From the NCBI GenBank assembly GCA_937868795.1, contig CALMNM010000133.1, positions 1-39,574 on the forward strand: a stretch of 39,574 bases of DNA, read 5' to 3'. The translations under genes were made by a program, and so were the position numbers. The notes beneath the pieces are model-generated. The model saw nothing but the letters and a program-made list of their open reading frames with translations, was not told the DNA's origin and did not search any database. Origin of the DNA: an uncultured Acholeplasma sp. GTDB taxonomy: Bacteria > Bacillota_I > Bacilli_A > Acholeplasmatales > Acholeplasmataceae. The stretch's first letter is position 1, and every line of letters begins with the position of its first letter. Below are positions 15,611 to 24,510 of the stretch, piece by piece.

Positions 15611-16489
15611 ATGTTCCAAACTGAACGTTATAAACTCAATAAAGAACTTGCTCAAATGCTCAAAGGTGGCGTCATTATGGACGTCTCTAATCCTGAGCAA
15701 GCCAAAATTGCTGAAGCCGCAGGTGCGGTAGCTGTCATGGCACTCGAAAGAATTCCTGCAGATATTAGAGCTGCGGGTGGTGTATCGCGTATGAGCGATC
15801 CTAAAATGATCAAAGAGATTCAAAAAGCGGTATCTATCCCCGTGATGGCGAAAGTCCGTATCGGTCATTTTGTGGAGGCACAAATTTTAGAAGCCATTGA
15901 AATTGACTATATTGATGAGAGCGAAGTGTTATCTCCGGCAGATGACATCCATCACATTGACAAACGTGAATTTAATGTTCCCTTTGTCTGTGGTGCAAAA
16001 AATCTCGGTGAAGCATTAAGACGCATCGCTGAAGGGGCTGCCATGATCAGAACCAAAGGCGAACCAGGAACCGGTGATGTCATTCAAGCGGTTCGTCACA
16101 TGCGTGAAATCCAAAAAGAAATCAGACGTGTTCAATCGCTTCGTAAAGATGAACTCCCTGTTTTACAAAAAGATTTAGGGGTTTCATTAGAACTCATTGA
16201 ATTTGTCCATGAACATGGTAAGCTTCCGGTCGTGAACTTTGCTGCAGGTGGTATCGCGACACCCGCAGATGCTGCACTGATGATGCAGCTTGGTGCTGAA
16301 GGTGTCTTCGTTGGCTCAGGAATCTTTAAATCTGGAGATCCAAAAAAGCGGGCAGAAGCCATCGTCAAAGCTGTTACCAACTTCAATGATCCAAAGATAC
16401 TTGCTGAAGTTTCTGAAAACCTTGGCGAAGCCATGGTGGGTATCAACGAACAAGAAATCGAATTACTCATGGCTGAGCGAGGTAAGTAA
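15611..16489 (+). CDS. pdxS: pyridoxal 5'-phosphate synthase, lyase subunit
   Basis: Makes PLP from ribose-5-phosphate, glyceraldehyde-3-phosphate and ammonia supplied by PdxT. The 292-residue TIM barrel has GGVIMDV near the N-terminus, [12 protein letters not shown], the Schiff-base lysine in [19 protein letters not shown] and [15 protein letters not shown]. The ATG at 15611 is chosen: AAGGA lies ten bases upstream, whereas the in-frame GTG at 15602 is too close to it. Length and N-terminus then match the B. subtilis protein. Two bases separate it from pdxT. Confidence 0.96.
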   Translation: MFQTERYKLNKELAQMLKGGVIMDVSNPEQAKIAEAAGAVAVMALERIPADIRAAGGVSRMSDPKMIKEIQKAVSIPVMAKVRIGHFVEAQILEAIEIDYIDESEVLSPADDIHHIDKREFNVPFVCGAKNLGEALRRIAEGAAMIRTKGEPGTGDVIQAVRHMREIQKEIRRVQSLRKDELPVLQKDLGVSLELIEFVHEHGKLPVVNFAAGGIATPADAALMMQLGAEGVFVGSGIFKSGDPKKRAEAIVKAVTNFNDPKILAEVSENLGEAMVGINEQEIELLMAERGK

Positions 16490-16491
16490 TT

Positions 16492-17061
16492 ATGGTGATA
16501 GGCATCCTCGCTGTCCAAGGTGCCTTCATCGAACATCGACATATGCTCGAGCAACTTGGTGTGTCTTCCTTTGAAATCAGACAAAAAAATGATTTGCTTA
16601 AACCCATGGATGGTATCATCCTTCCCGGTGGAGAGTCCACCACAATGGGTAAACTTTTAAGAGATTTGGGTATGCTTGATCTCTTAAAAGAAAAAATCGC
16701 CCAGGGATTACCGACATTCGGAACCTGTGCGGGACTGATTCTCCTCAGTCAGAAAATCGAAGGAGAAAAAAATCCTCATTTGGGATTGATGGATATCGTT
16801 GTTGAAAGAAATGCGTATGGTAGACAACTCTCAAGTTTCTATACACACGATCTTTTTAACAAAATGAAGATTCCTATGACCTTTATCCGAGCACCCTATA
16901 TTAAGGAAATCGGTCAAGGGGTAGAGGTGTTATCCATCGTTTCTGGCAGAATGGTTGCAGCTCGACAGAAAAACATGCTTGTCACAGCCTTCCATCCTGA
17001 ACTCAATGATGATTTAACTGTTCATACGTACTTCTTGGAGATGGTTTCATCTTCAAGTTAA
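16492..17061 (+). CDS. pdxT: pyridoxal 5'-phosphate synthase, glutaminase subunit
   Basis: Hydrolyses glutamine and channels ammonia to PdxS. A 189-residue class-I glutamine amidotransferase with LAVQGAF at the start, PGGEST in the oxyanion region, the nucleophile cysteine in GTCAGL, and the His-Glu pair in FHPEL. It lies directly downstream of pdxS, with a GAGG site inside the pdxS end. The ten-helix dodecamer with PdxS is the known complex of the family. Confidence 0.95.
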   Translation: MVIGILAVQGAFIEHRHMLEQLGVSSFEIRQKNDLLKPMDGIILPGGESTTMGKLLRDLGMLDLLKEKIAQGLPTFGTCAGLILLSQKIEGEKNPHLGLMDIVVERNAYGRQLSSFYTHDLFNKMKIPMTFIRAPYIKEIGQGVEVLSIVSGRMVAARQKNMLVTAFHPELNDDLTVHTYFLEMVSSSS

Positions 17062-17111
17062 GTATAAGGGATTGATCGATACATCCCCCCCGTTGATCAA
17101 TCCCTTCATAC
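17062..17111 (+). repeat. long hairpin with a C-rich loop after pdxT
   Basis: A nearly perfect stem of about 15 pairs (GTATAAGGGATTGATC against GATCAATCCCTTCATAC, one bulge) closes a loop containing seven consecutive C. It starts right after the pdxT stop and has no T run. It may protect the mRNA 3' end or help terminate together with the next hairpin. Confidence 0.6.
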
Positions 17112-17138
17112 AAAAGGGCAAACCTTATTTGCCCTTTT
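17112..17138. terminator. bidirectional terminator between pdxT and mscL
   Basis: Perfect eleven-pair stem AAAAGGGCAAA / TTTGCCCTTTT with a five-base loop. On the plus strand CCTTTTTATTT follows; on the minus strand the stem itself ends in four T. It serves pdxST and mscL. Confidence 0.85.
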
Positions 17139-17147
17139 CCTTTTTAT

Positions 17148-17630
17148 TTAACCTTGTTTTTTTAAATTCTTTTCTAGTAAAACCTTGATATCTGCGAGTA
17201 AATCTTCAACTTTAGGTTTCTTTGCTTCAAGTTGTGCTTTTTCTTGAGCGATTTTATCTGCTTCTGCCTTTTGAATGGCTTCGTCTTCAAGCCGTTTTTT
17301 ATTGGCGAGTTCACTCGCTTTGGTAAATAACTTCACAATAATAAAGACGACTAAGGCGATGATTAAGAAATCAATCACGTTTTGGATGAATAGCCCATAA
17401 TAAATCGCATTTTCTGCAGTTCCTGTGAGTTCATCGGCTGCAGTGATGACATATTTATAATTGGCGAAACCATTTTTACCTACCACTAAACTGATCACAG
17501 GCATCAATACATCTTTAACAAGACTTGCAATGATCTTCCCAAAGGCACCACCAATGATGACAGCAACCGCTAAATCGAGCACATTGCCCTTTGTGATAAA
17601 CTTTTTAAAATCTTGGAAAAATTTCTTCAT
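17148..17630 (-). CDS. mscL: large-conductance mechanosensitive channel
   Basis: Homopentameric channel that opens under membrane tension to release solutes in hypo-osmotic shock. The 160 residues contain the N-terminal amphipathic helix (FFQDFKKFITKGN), TM1 with VLDLAVAVIIGGAFGKIIASLV, and TM2 (FLIIALVVFIIVKLF). The C-terminal cytoplasmic helix is longer and more charged than in E. coli (136 residues), with an Ala/Lys/Glu-rich coiled-coil stretch. The start at 17630 is fixed by AGGAGGG six bases upstream; a longer in-frame version adds 12 unlikely residues. It is a single gene with its own promoter. Confidence 0.94.
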   Translation of the reverse strand: MKKFFQDFKKFITKGNVLDLAVAVIIGGAFGKIIASLVKDVLMPVISLVVGKNGFANYKYVITAADELTGTAENAIYYGLFIQNVIDFLIIALVVFIIVKLFTKASELANKKRLEDEAIQKAEADKIAQEKAQLEAKKPKVEDLLADIKVLLEKNLKKQG

Positions 17631-17651
17631 AGTATACCCTCCTATGCCCAA

Positions 17652-17657
17652 ATTATA
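17652..17657 (-). promoter_or_regulatory. extended -10 promoter of mscL
   Basis: TGGTATAAT on the minus strand (TATAAT at 17652-17657), an extended -10 with no clear -35, 21 bases before the ATG. Confidence 0.6.
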
Positions 17658-17679
17658 CCACTTCATAAGGTGTGTAGAT

Positions 17680-17704
17680 AAAAAAAGAGACCCGAAGATC
17701 TCTT
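17680..17704 (-). terminator. terminator of the walJ-rlmH-HAD-degV operon
   Basis: AAGAGATC-TTCG-GGTCTCTT: an eight-pair stem with a TTCG tetraloop and seven T on the minus strand, eight bases after the degV stop. Confidence 0.88.
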
Positions 17705-17711
17705 GATAAGA

Positions 17712-18560
17712 CTAGATTTTAATATAACCCACACCCAAAGCTTTGGGTCCGGTATGCGCGCCAACCACTGGAGTTAGATATGCAACGACAACCTCACGTT
17801 CTGGGAAAGCTTTATTAATTTCTTGTTTAAACCAATCGATGTACTCATCTGCGTGCGCATGAGAAATATAGGTAACAACGTTGAGTCCTTTAGTTTCTTC
17901 AATATATTTTTCCATCACACGTTGATGGGCTTTATGAATGGTACGAATTTTTTCAACTGTAGCCACTTTTCCTTCTTCATCAATTTGCAGGACGGGTTTG
18001 AGTTGAAGCATGGTTCCTAATGTTCCTTGAAGTTTGGATAAACGTCCATTTTTGACCAAATAAAGAAGAGTATCAACAGCAAAATAAACTTTATTATTAT
18101 CTCTAATCTTTTCGAGATGTGGAAGAATTTCAGCGACCGTCTTTCCTTCACCTGCTAAACGATGTGCTTCTAACGCCATGAAAGCTTCGGCATACGCTAA
18201 CGTCAATGAATCAAAGACCGTCACCTTAAGTTTGACTTCTTCAGCATTACGTTTAACAGCTTCATAAAGACCTGAAAGTTTGGATGAGATGGTGATGACA
18301 ATCGCTTCTTCATAGCCTTCTTTTTCAAGTTCTTCAAAATATTGAATCATTGTACCCGGAGATACATACGACGTGCGAGGAATATCATCTGGATCGTTTT
18401 TGATGCGTTCGTAAAATGTTTTCGCGTCGATACCAACATAATCATCATATGCTTCATCGGTACCAAAATGAATGACAGAACGTAAGATACGGATATCCTT
18501 TGGATAGTCAAGATAATCAAGACCGGCATTACTACATGCAAGAATCGCTATTTTACTCAT
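17712..18560 (-). CDS. DegV-family fatty-acid-binding protein (first of two)
   Basis: A 282-residue protein of the DegV/FakB fold, which holds a fatty acid so that FakA kinase can phosphorylate it. Family landmarks are IPRTSYVSPG (the usual P-x-TSQPS loop), ITISSKLSGLYEA, FAVDTLLYLVKNGRLS, LKPVLQIDEEGKV and the C-terminal TPVVGAHTGPKALG. It departs from the consensus at two lipid-head positions: the N-terminus reads LACSNAGLD rather than the usual TDS-type start, and the loop has SYVS in place of SQPS. It is last in an operon with HAD, rlmH and walJ. AAAGGAG precedes the start. Confidence 0.88.
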   Translation of the reverse strand: MSKIAILACSNAGLDYLDYPKDIRILRSVIHFGTDEAYDDYVGIDAKTFYERIKNDPDDIPRTSYVSPGTMIQYFEELEKEGYEEAIVITISSKLSGLYEAVKRNAEEVKLKVTVFDSLTLAYAEAFMALEAHRLAGEGKTVAEILPHLEKIRDNNKVYFAVDTLLYLVKNGRLSKLQGTLGTMLQLKPVLQIDEEGKVATVEKIRTIHKAHQRVMEKYIEETKGLNVVTYISHAHADEYIDWFKQEINKAFPEREVVVAYLTPVVGAHTGPKALGVGYIKI

Positions 18561-18590
18561 ATTATAATCTCCTTTGAAACGTGATGTGCT

Positions 18591-19214
18591 CTATCTTATT
18601 TTATCAAGAATTTCCGATATCTGGTTGATATTTTTGTATTTTTGTAGTCGTGAAGGGTGCTGATGCCCTTTGGTGAACAAAATGATGTCACAACCTAATC
18701 GCTCCGCAACTTCTGCATCATGCAATGTATCTCCGACCATCAAAATGTCATTTGGATCGATGTTGTGTTCTTTAATAAATGCTAAAGCCACTTGAACTTT
18801 TGACGTTGCATAGATGTTTTGTGTTCCCAGGATGTGCGTGAAAAGATGTGCGATGTTGAAATGCTCCAATTGAATGGCTAGGTTTTTTACTTCTGATGCA
18901 GAAAGTAAGACGTTGGTATACCCCAAGCGTTCACATGCCATGATGGTTTCAATCACACCGTCATGCAGCTTGCAATCTAGGCTTCTGGGCTGATAACGAT
19001 CAATGAACCTGTGTGCAAGCACATCAAATGGGGTCTTTTCTAAATCATAAACAATCTCATAATACGCCCTTACCGGAAAGGTGAAGATATGCAAATAATC
19101 TTCAAGTGTCACTGGAGGTCTTTCTTCTTCAATAAGCATCTCTGATAAGATGGCATGACATAATTCTACATCATCGAGTACGGTTCCATTAAAATCCCAA
19201 AAGATATATTTCAT
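18591..19214 (-). CDS. HAD-superfamily hydrolase with Asn in motif I
   Basis: A 207-residue protein with a phosphoglycolate-phosphatase-like fold and a helical cap (about 15-85). Motif I is DFNGT (7-11): the nucleophile D7 is kept but the general acid/base Asp is N9. Motif II is LLSAS, motif III a lysine in the TSKVQVALAF segment, and motif IV GDTLHDAE. The D-to-N change may lower or redirect phosphatase activity; some HAD subgroups carry it naturally. The substrate is unknown. It sits seven bases after rlmH and 30 before degV, so it is co-transcribed. Confidence 0.85.
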   Translation of the reverse strand: MKYIFWDFNGTVLDDVELCHAILSEMLIEEERPPVTLEDYLHIFTFPVRAYYEIVYDLEKTPFDVLAHRFIDRYQPRSLDCKLHDGVIETIMACERLGYTNVLLSASEVKNLAIQLEHFNIAHLFTHILGTQNIYATSKVQVALAFIKEHNIDPNDILMVGDTLHDAEVAERLGCDIILFTKGHQHPSRLQKYKNINQISEILDKIR

Positions 19215-19221
19215 AATACCC

Positions 19222-19665
19222 TCACTTGTGATAGGGATGATGTTTTAAGATCATCTGTCCACGATAGATTTGTTCAATCAATATCAGACGCATCAATTGA
19301 TGCGGAAAGGTCATCTTTGAAAAAGAAAGTTTGAGATTTGCACGTTCCATGACTGACGATGACAAACCATACGAACCACCAATGATAAAAACTAGATCCG
19401 CTGAATGATATGTCATCTTTTCGTCCATAAATGATGCGAAATCTTCACTTGACATCATTTTTCCATCGATCGCTAAGGCGATGACGAAATCTGTGTCACT
19501 GATTTTACTTAAAATGCGCTCCCCTTCAACGTTCATTCCTTGCATGGTGGGCTCATCGGGTACTTCGATCATCTCAAATTTCATCTGGAGTTGTTTGATG
19601 TAGTACTGAATTTGTTCACTGATCCCTTTTTGGTTCAATTTACCCACAGAGATAATTTTAATCAT
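19222..19665 (-). CDS. rlmH: 23S rRNA (pseudouridine-1915-N3) methyltransferase
   Basis: SPOUT-class methyltransferase that modifies helix 69 of 23S rRNA in the assembled ribosome. The 147 residues are slightly short for the family (155-159). The cofactor knot is seen as IGGSYGLS (95-102), followed by MTFPHQLMRLILIEQIYR (118-135) and the terminal YHK (145-147). It overlaps walJ by four bases; walJ and rlmH are also neighbours in many Firmicutes. Confidence 0.95.
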   Translation of the reverse strand: MIKIISVGKLNQKGISEQIQYYIKQLQMKFEMIEVPDEPTMQGMNVEGERILSKISDTDFVIALAIDGKMMSSEDFASFMDEKMTYHSADLVFIIGGSYGLSSSVMERANLKLSFSKMTFPHQLMRLILIEQIYRGQMILKHHPYHK

Positions 19666-20432
19666 AACTTAATCACCGGTAAACTTTCTTGAGAGGCATA
19701 AAAAACTTCCACCTTCGTAGGATCATCAAAAGCTTTCACAATCGCTTCTTCGATATCATCAATCGCATTACAATCTTCAGATATATGGGCAACAACCCAT
19801 TTGCTCACACGACCTTGAATGAGTTGATTCATTAAATAACATGCATCCTCATTGGATAAATGTCCCTTTTCACTGGCAATCCGCTTCTTTAATAAAAAGG
19901 GACGCGCAGATTGAAATAGCGTAAATGGGTTATGATTGGCTTCGAGAACATAGAGATCCGCATTTTTCAACAGAGGGTAATAGGTCTGATCAACGTATCC
20001 TGAATCGGTAAGATGGACAATCTTATGCTCATCATTTTCAATGACGAATCCTACAGGCTCTTTGGCATCATGGGATATCATAAACGGAGTGACCTTCAAA
20101 GATCCGAACAAAAAAGGTTGATCCGCTTCGATAATATGGGTCTGATGAAACTCACTCACGATGTCTAAAGGGAGTGCATTGAGTGTTCCTTTGGTAAGGT
20201 ATACATCTTCAATCGCACCATACTTTAAAAGCATTTTCAAACCCATGGTATGATCATGGTGTTCATGAGTGATAAAAAGGGACTTGACGTCGAAAATATT
20301 CTCGCCATAATCCGCCATTTTTTGTTTCATCTTTTGATATGAAATTCCTGCATCGATAAAAAGTCTGATGTCTTCTACCTTTAGGTAGGTGACATTTCCT
20401 TTTGAGCCACTTGCTAAGACAAATACTTCCAT
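19662..20432 (-). CDS. walJ: metallo-beta-lactamase-fold hydrolase, WalJ/YycJ-like
   Basis: A 256-residue cytoplasmic metal-dependent hydrolase. The metal site HEHHDH (56-61) follows SGSKGNVTYL and FIDAGIS (25-31), which are typical of YycJ. Later ligands are the H in SHDAKEP, the D in LTDSGYV and the H in VAHIS. In Bacillus and relatives this gene ends the walRK cluster and affects cell-wall or DNA-repair phenotypes. The walR-walK pair is not in this window, although rlmH is adjacent as usual. It is first in a four-gene operon. Confidence 0.9.
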   Translation of the reverse strand: MEVFVLASGSKGNVTYLKVEDIRLFIDAGISYQKMKQKMADYGENIFDVKSLFITHEHHDHTMGLKMLLKYGAIEDVYLTKGTLNALPLDIVSEFHQTHIIEADQPFLFGSLKVTPFMISHDAKEPVGFVIENDEHKIVHLTDSGYVDQTYYPLLKNADLYVLEANHNPFTLFQSARPFLLKKRIASEKGHLSNEDACYLMNQLIQGRVSKWVVAHISEDCNAIDDIEEAIVKAFDDPTKVEVFYASQESLPVIKL

Positions 20433-20496
20433 ATTGGGTCACCTTCCTTTATCTTATCATAAAAATGTGTGAGATTTACGAATAAAATGAAAGTGG

Positions 20497-20525
20497 TTGC
20501 AATACCCCCTAAAAAATGCTATATT
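20497..20525 (+). promoter_or_regulatory. promoter of the SurA/PrsA-like lipoprotein gene
   Basis: TTGCAA (20497-20502), a 17-base spacer, TATATT (20520-20525). It lies 39 bases before the ATG, with AAGGAG as the ribosome site. Confidence 0.75.
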
Positions 20526-20564
20526 ATACTTGCTTGTATGAAATACATTGAAGGAGTGAACACA

Positions 20565-23510
20565 ATGAATCAACTCAAAACACTAAGAAAACTCGCGGTA
20601 ATTGTGCTATTATCCGCTGGTTTACTTACGTTAGCTGCATGTTCTGGCAGTGAAAAAACTCCTTACGGTAGTCTCTCTGATGACGCTTATCTTACGATTG
20701 GTGATATCACCGTAACGGAAAAAGAACTCTACGATCAACTACGTATGCAAGGCGCATCTATTCTCGCAACCATGATCGATGAAAAAATCTTTGAAGATGA
20801 AGTATCCGCTGTCCGTCAACTACTCTTAACGGGTGATGAAGATTTGAACACCTATTTTGATGAAACGGTCAATAGCGCCATACATGGTATCTCTGATCTT
20901 GAAGATCTAGAAAACCTCTACAACGATTATCCCGACCGTTTTGTTCGTAACTTAGAACAATTTGTCGATTCCTTATATTTATTGGATAACAACATTGATA
21001 GAGCAGCTGTGTTAGCAAGTCTTGAAGCATTACCTGAGAATTTCAAAAATTACGCAAGTATTCCTCTTCTATTAGACAACTATGATCTTAAAGCTACCCA
21101 ACGCTATTATGCGAAAGGACTTCTTGAAGCTGACGTCTTAGATGAAGAAAATACGAACTACATTGAAGAACAAGACCTCGTGACCTATTATACGGCTAAC
21201 AAACAAGGTCGTTATGATGTCGATGCACTTGTGATTCGTTTCATTAACTTAAATGAAGCCAATGCCGCATTATACCAAACCAGTATCAAATCTGATTCAA
21301 AAGGTTTATGGTATAAGATTCCCGATATCCGTATCGCTGTTGGACAACCTGGTTACGTCGATTTAACCGATGAAACCCCCACAGGTTATGGTCACATCGT
21401 GGACATTCTTGATGATTTAGGTTTACTTGGTAAACTCGGTGTCGATCGCGAAGATCGTTCACAACTCAGCGTGGCAGATTATGAAAACTACTACAAACGT
21501 TATGTCATCTCAACCACAAGAGAAACTGGTTTACCTGATGAAGCTTTAACTGCAGCACAAGTTAAAGAAGAATTTGTTAATATCTATAACATTTTAAATC
21601 CAGCCAATAAAGTTGAGATTGCGATTGATGGTTCTATCGTAGGTCAAGCAGGTTCTGAATTTGATGCAACCTGGACTTATGATGACTTAAATGACGTTAA
21701 CTCTAGTTTAAGAAATCACGTCTACGTCACCCTAACTGCTGAAGCAAACATGGAAGACATCGAAGATTTGGCGACTGAAAAACCATTCTCTTCACGCGTT
21801 CAAACATTCGGAAGTGCACGTTACTTAGTGTATAAACTTTCTGATGAATCCGCTTCTGAAGAAGGCATCTTAATCGAAGATCCTGAAGATCCCGATTTAG
21901 AAATTTTCGCTGATACCCCTGAAGCAACCACAGTGAAAGATGAAGTCTTTGCCGACTTATTCGATAGCAAACTCACTTCTGGTTATATTACCTCTAAAGT
22001 TTCTGCCCTTTATGATGAAAAAGAACTCGTCATCTATGACCGTGTGGTTCGTACATTCTATGAACAATCGTATGGTTATGAAGGTGAAGCGAAAGATAAG
22101 AGCGGTGATGTCATTGCTGTCATTGATGGTAAAAACATTTTAGTGGATGATTTCTATGCTCGTTTAGAACAATCTTATGGTATTAACTTATCATTAGACT
22201 TAGTTTCTAACAAAGTATTATCTGAATCTGACACGTACACTGTCACCGAAGAAGATATGGATACCTTCCAACAACAGTTCGAAGATATCATCAGCCAATT
22301 CTCTGCTGATAACTTCGCATCCGCTGGCTTCCCAGCATCGATGGGTCGTGAAAAGTTCTTACTTCTTGCGTTTGGTTCAAAAACCAACACAGAAGCTGTC
22401 AACCAACTCTATGTATACCCAGAACTTAGACAACAATATTTAGATGATCTTGAAGCACATTACAGTACTGAAGATTATACTATCTATGAAAGACTTGCTG
22501 ACTTAGCAGAACTCCAATACAACAACTTCAAGTCGATCAATGTCAGCCACTTGCTCGTTTACTTCGATGAAAATGGCGATGGTTCTCCTGATAATCCTCA
22601 AGATTACTTAGATAAGCTTGATCCAGCATCCGCACAAGATGTCAAAGATGGTTTAGTTGAACTCGTTGAACTCATCTATGATCGCCTTGGTAATTACACT
22701 GGATTTGCTGCAGGTTTAACCGCAATTGCAACTGAATTTAACAACTCGGGTCGTATCTTACGTGGCAGTGTCACCCCACCATTCGATTATCAAATTGAAC
22801 AATTATGGGCTGAATACCGTCAACTTGGTTTCTACCTCAAGTATGAAAACATTTCAAGTGCAATCACCAATACTTCCAACTTGATCACCGGACAATCTGT
22901 CTTAGATCCAGTCTTCTACAACCGTGCGATGGTTTTACATCAACAATTAGAAGAAATGCCCGATGATGATTCCAAATTCCCACTCTTAGACCTCTATGGT
23001 ACTGTCATTACAGAAGCTGCCTTAGATGAAGTCATGTCGGATTTCGGTTGGCACTTAATTCTTGCAACCTCTACAGGTACCAAGACTTCTGCAGTCTTTA
23101 GCGCAGCTGATGATGAAGATGGTAAGTATGTTTCTTCTTCTGATGAAACCTTAAATGTTTATAATGAAGATTCAGAAACCTTAACCGCATCACAAATCGA
23201 ATTCTACTTAACTGAACAAAAGAGTGATGAAGGCGTCGTTCTTCCCACCGCTGTTCAAACAGCAATCAACAACTACTTAACTCCTGTGCTTTCTCGTTAC
23301 CAGGGAACTTACATGCAAAGAGAACTCATTTTCCAACTTGTTCAAGATGTTGAATTTGTGAATCCTGCAAGTGCACTTCGTTTCCAAACTGTACGTGAAA
23401 TCAACCTTCGTCAATTAGATTCATATCTACTCTCGATGAATGGTGTGTATGATCAAAACTATGCTGACCTTTATGGCAGTTGGTTTGATGTTCTTCACTC
23501 AGGTTTATAA
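20565..23510 (+). CDS. very large SurA/PrsA-like foldase lipoprotein
   Basis: A 981-residue predicted extracytoplasmic lipoprotein. It has a signal peptide with lipobox LAAC (C26), then a SurA-N-like segment beginning LTIGDITVTEKELYDQL. A parvulin-like stretch follows near 220 (RYDVDALVIRF). A second SurA-N-like segment begins near 514 (VIAVIDGKNILVDDFYARL), with a second parvulin-like region whose ends are visible as INVSHLLVYF (about 657) and FGWHLILATS (about 826), separated by an unusually long insertion. Thus two PrsA-like modules in tandem. It probably assists folding of secreted proteins; isomerase activity is not proven by sequence. ATG 20565 is fixed by the ribosome site and signal peptide. 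Confidence 0.8.
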   Translation: MNQLKTLRKLAVIVLLSAGLLTLAACSGSEKTPYGSLSDDAYLTIGDITVTEKELYDQLRMQGASILATMIDEKIFEDEVSAVRQLLLTGDEDLNTYFDETVNSAIHGISDLEDLENLYNDYPDRFVRNLEQFVDSLYLLDNNIDRAAVLASLEALPENFKNYASIPLLLDNYDLKATQRYYAKGLLEADVLDEENTNYIEEQDLVTYYTANKQGRYDVDALVIRFINLNEANAALYQTSIKSDSKGLWYKIPDIRIAVGQPGYVDLTDETPTGYGHIVDILDDLGLLGKLGVDREDRSQLSVADYENYYKRYVISTTRETGLPDEALTAAQVKEEFVNIYNILNPANKVEIAIDGSIVGQAGSEFDATWTYDDLNDVNSSLRNHVYVTLTAEANMEDIEDLATEKPFSSRVQTFGSARYLVYKLSDESASEEGILIEDPEDPDLEIFADTPEATTVKDEVFADLFDSKLTSGYITSKVSALYDEKELVIYDRVVRTFYEQSYGYEGEAKDKSGDVIAVIDGKNILVDDFYARLEQSYGINLSLDLVSNKVLSESDTYTVTEEDMDTFQQQFEDIISQFSADNFASAGFPASMGREKFLLLAFGSKTNTEAVNQLYVYPELRQQYLDDLEAHYSTEDYTIYERLADLAELQYNNFKSINVSHLLVYFDENGDGSPDNPQDYLDKLDPASAQDVKDGLVELVELIYDRLGNYTGFAAGLTAIATEFNNSGRILRGSVTPPFDYQIEQLWAEYRQLGFYLKYENISSAITNTSNLITGQSVLDPVFYNRAMVLHQQLEEMPDDDSKFPLLDLYGTVITEAALDEVMSDFGWHLILATSTGTKTSAVFSAADDEDGKYVSSSDETLNVYNEDSETLTASQIEFYLTEQKSDEGVVLPTAVQTAINNYLTPVLSRYQGTYMQRELIFQLVQDVEFVNPASALRFQTVREINLRQLDSYLLSMNGVYDQNYADLYGSWFDVLHSGL

Positions 23511-23515
23511 TTCAT

Positions 23516-23546
23516 AAAACGGCTAACTCGATTAGCCGTTTTTTTC
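23516..23546 (+). terminator. terminator of the lipoprotein gene
   Basis: AACGGCTAA-CTCGA-TTAGCCGTT followed by T run, six bases after the stop codon. Confidence 0.9.
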
Positions 23547-23557
23547 ATCCCTAAATA

Positions 23558-23581
23558 AAAAAGCGGTGAAAACCGCTTTTT
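23558..23581 (-). terminator. terminator of the cca-yhaM operon
   Basis: AGCGGT-TTTC-ACCGCT extended by A/T pairs, with a T run on the minus strand. It overlaps the last bases of yhaM. Confidence 0.82.
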
Positions 23582-24506
23582 ACTTTTTGATCGAATGTTT
23601 ATAGAATTTCATTTTATCCATGACAGATAGCATCGAAGTAAATGTGCCTTCCATGGTTTCGTCAAAGGCTTCTCCTAAGACAGTGAACTTCGAATCGATG
23701 GTATCGATGAACCAAAGGAGTAAAGCTTCTCCAGTTTGAGGACGCTTTGGTGATCCAAAATTATATTGACCATGGTGAGAAATAATCATGTGTTTAAGCA
23801 TTAAAACTTCCTCGGTATTCTCTAAGGAGAATTCACGTGCTACACGGTCGATATCCACTGTCTGCATCACTAAATGACCAATCAGGAGTCCTTCTTTTGT
23901 GTATTCTCCGTCAACACCACTGATTTCATTAATCTTGGACATATCGTGAAGAATCGTTCCTGCATAGAGTAAATCACGATTTAAATAAGGATAGACGTGA
24001 ATGAAGGGATCGATAAGTTTTAACATCGTATAGGTATGATGGGATAAGCCACCCACATAGGCATGATGAAATTTGGTGGCTGCTGGATGAAGGTAGAAGG
24101 CTTTTTCGTTTTCTTTGTAGATCTTTTTGGTGATTTTCTTGATCACTTCATTTTCAATCTTATTTAAGTAAGATTCAATTCCACGCTTGATCTGCATCAT
24201 GGGAAGCGGTGCATACACATAAAACTTTTCTAAGATTTCTTCTAAGGCTTCATCGTTTAGCACTTCTTCAGCGGGGGTAATTTCTAAGCATTTTAAAACA
24301 AGTTCATCTTCGATTTTTACCACAGCTAATGCCTTAAACTGATAAACTTTCCCCATTTGCAGAAAAGGAAGCTGTTCAAAATCAAGTTTTAAGTTGATGT
24401 GCTCACCTTGGGTGGTCATCACGGTGGTATTGGAAAAATGGGCACCGGTATTGATCGATTCGACTTTGGCGATAATCATGTAGGTTTGATTGACATTGAG
24501 TTCCAT
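23580..24506 (-). CDS. yhaM: 3'-5' exoribonuclease, YhaM family
   Basis: A 308-residue RNA- and ssDNA-degrading enzyme: an N-terminal OB fold (about 1-90) and an HD-type metal phosphohydrolase domain. HD residues are visible in GGLSHHTYTML, GTILHDMSKI and MIISHHGQYN, followed by the conserved PKRPQTGEAL and FIDTIDSKF. Length matches B. subtilis YhaM (314). The ATG at 24506 has AAGGAG seven bases upstream; longer in-frame starts lie inside cca. It is four bases after the cca stop, so the tRNA-end repair enzyme and this RNase are co-expressed. Confidence 0.93.
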   Translation of the reverse strand: MELNVNQTYMIIAKVESINTGAHFSNTTVMTTQGEHINLKLDFEQLPFLQMGKVYQFKALAVVKIEDELVLKCLEITPAEEVLNDEALEEILEKFYVYAPLPMMQIKRGIESYLNKIENEVIKKITKKIYKENEKAFYLHPAATKFHHAYVGGLSHHTYTMLKLIDPFIHVYPYLNRDLLYAGTILHDMSKINEISGVDGEYTKEGLLIGHLVMQTVDIDRVAREFSLENTEEVLMLKHMIISHHGQYNFGSPKRPQTGEALLLWFIDTIDSKFTVLGEAFDETMEGTFTSMLSVMDKMKFYKHSIKK

Positions 24507-24510
24507 AATA

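Noticed and set aside
15551-15883. Minus-strand frame across the pdxR-pdxS gap and pdxS start
   Set aside because: It covers the regulatory region and the conserved start of pdxS; composition is low-quality and no family is seen.
20469-20564. Upstream start for the SurA/PrsA-like lipoprotein
   Set aside because: The extra 32 residues would span the promoter; ATG 20565 gives a proper signal peptide and has AAGGAG.
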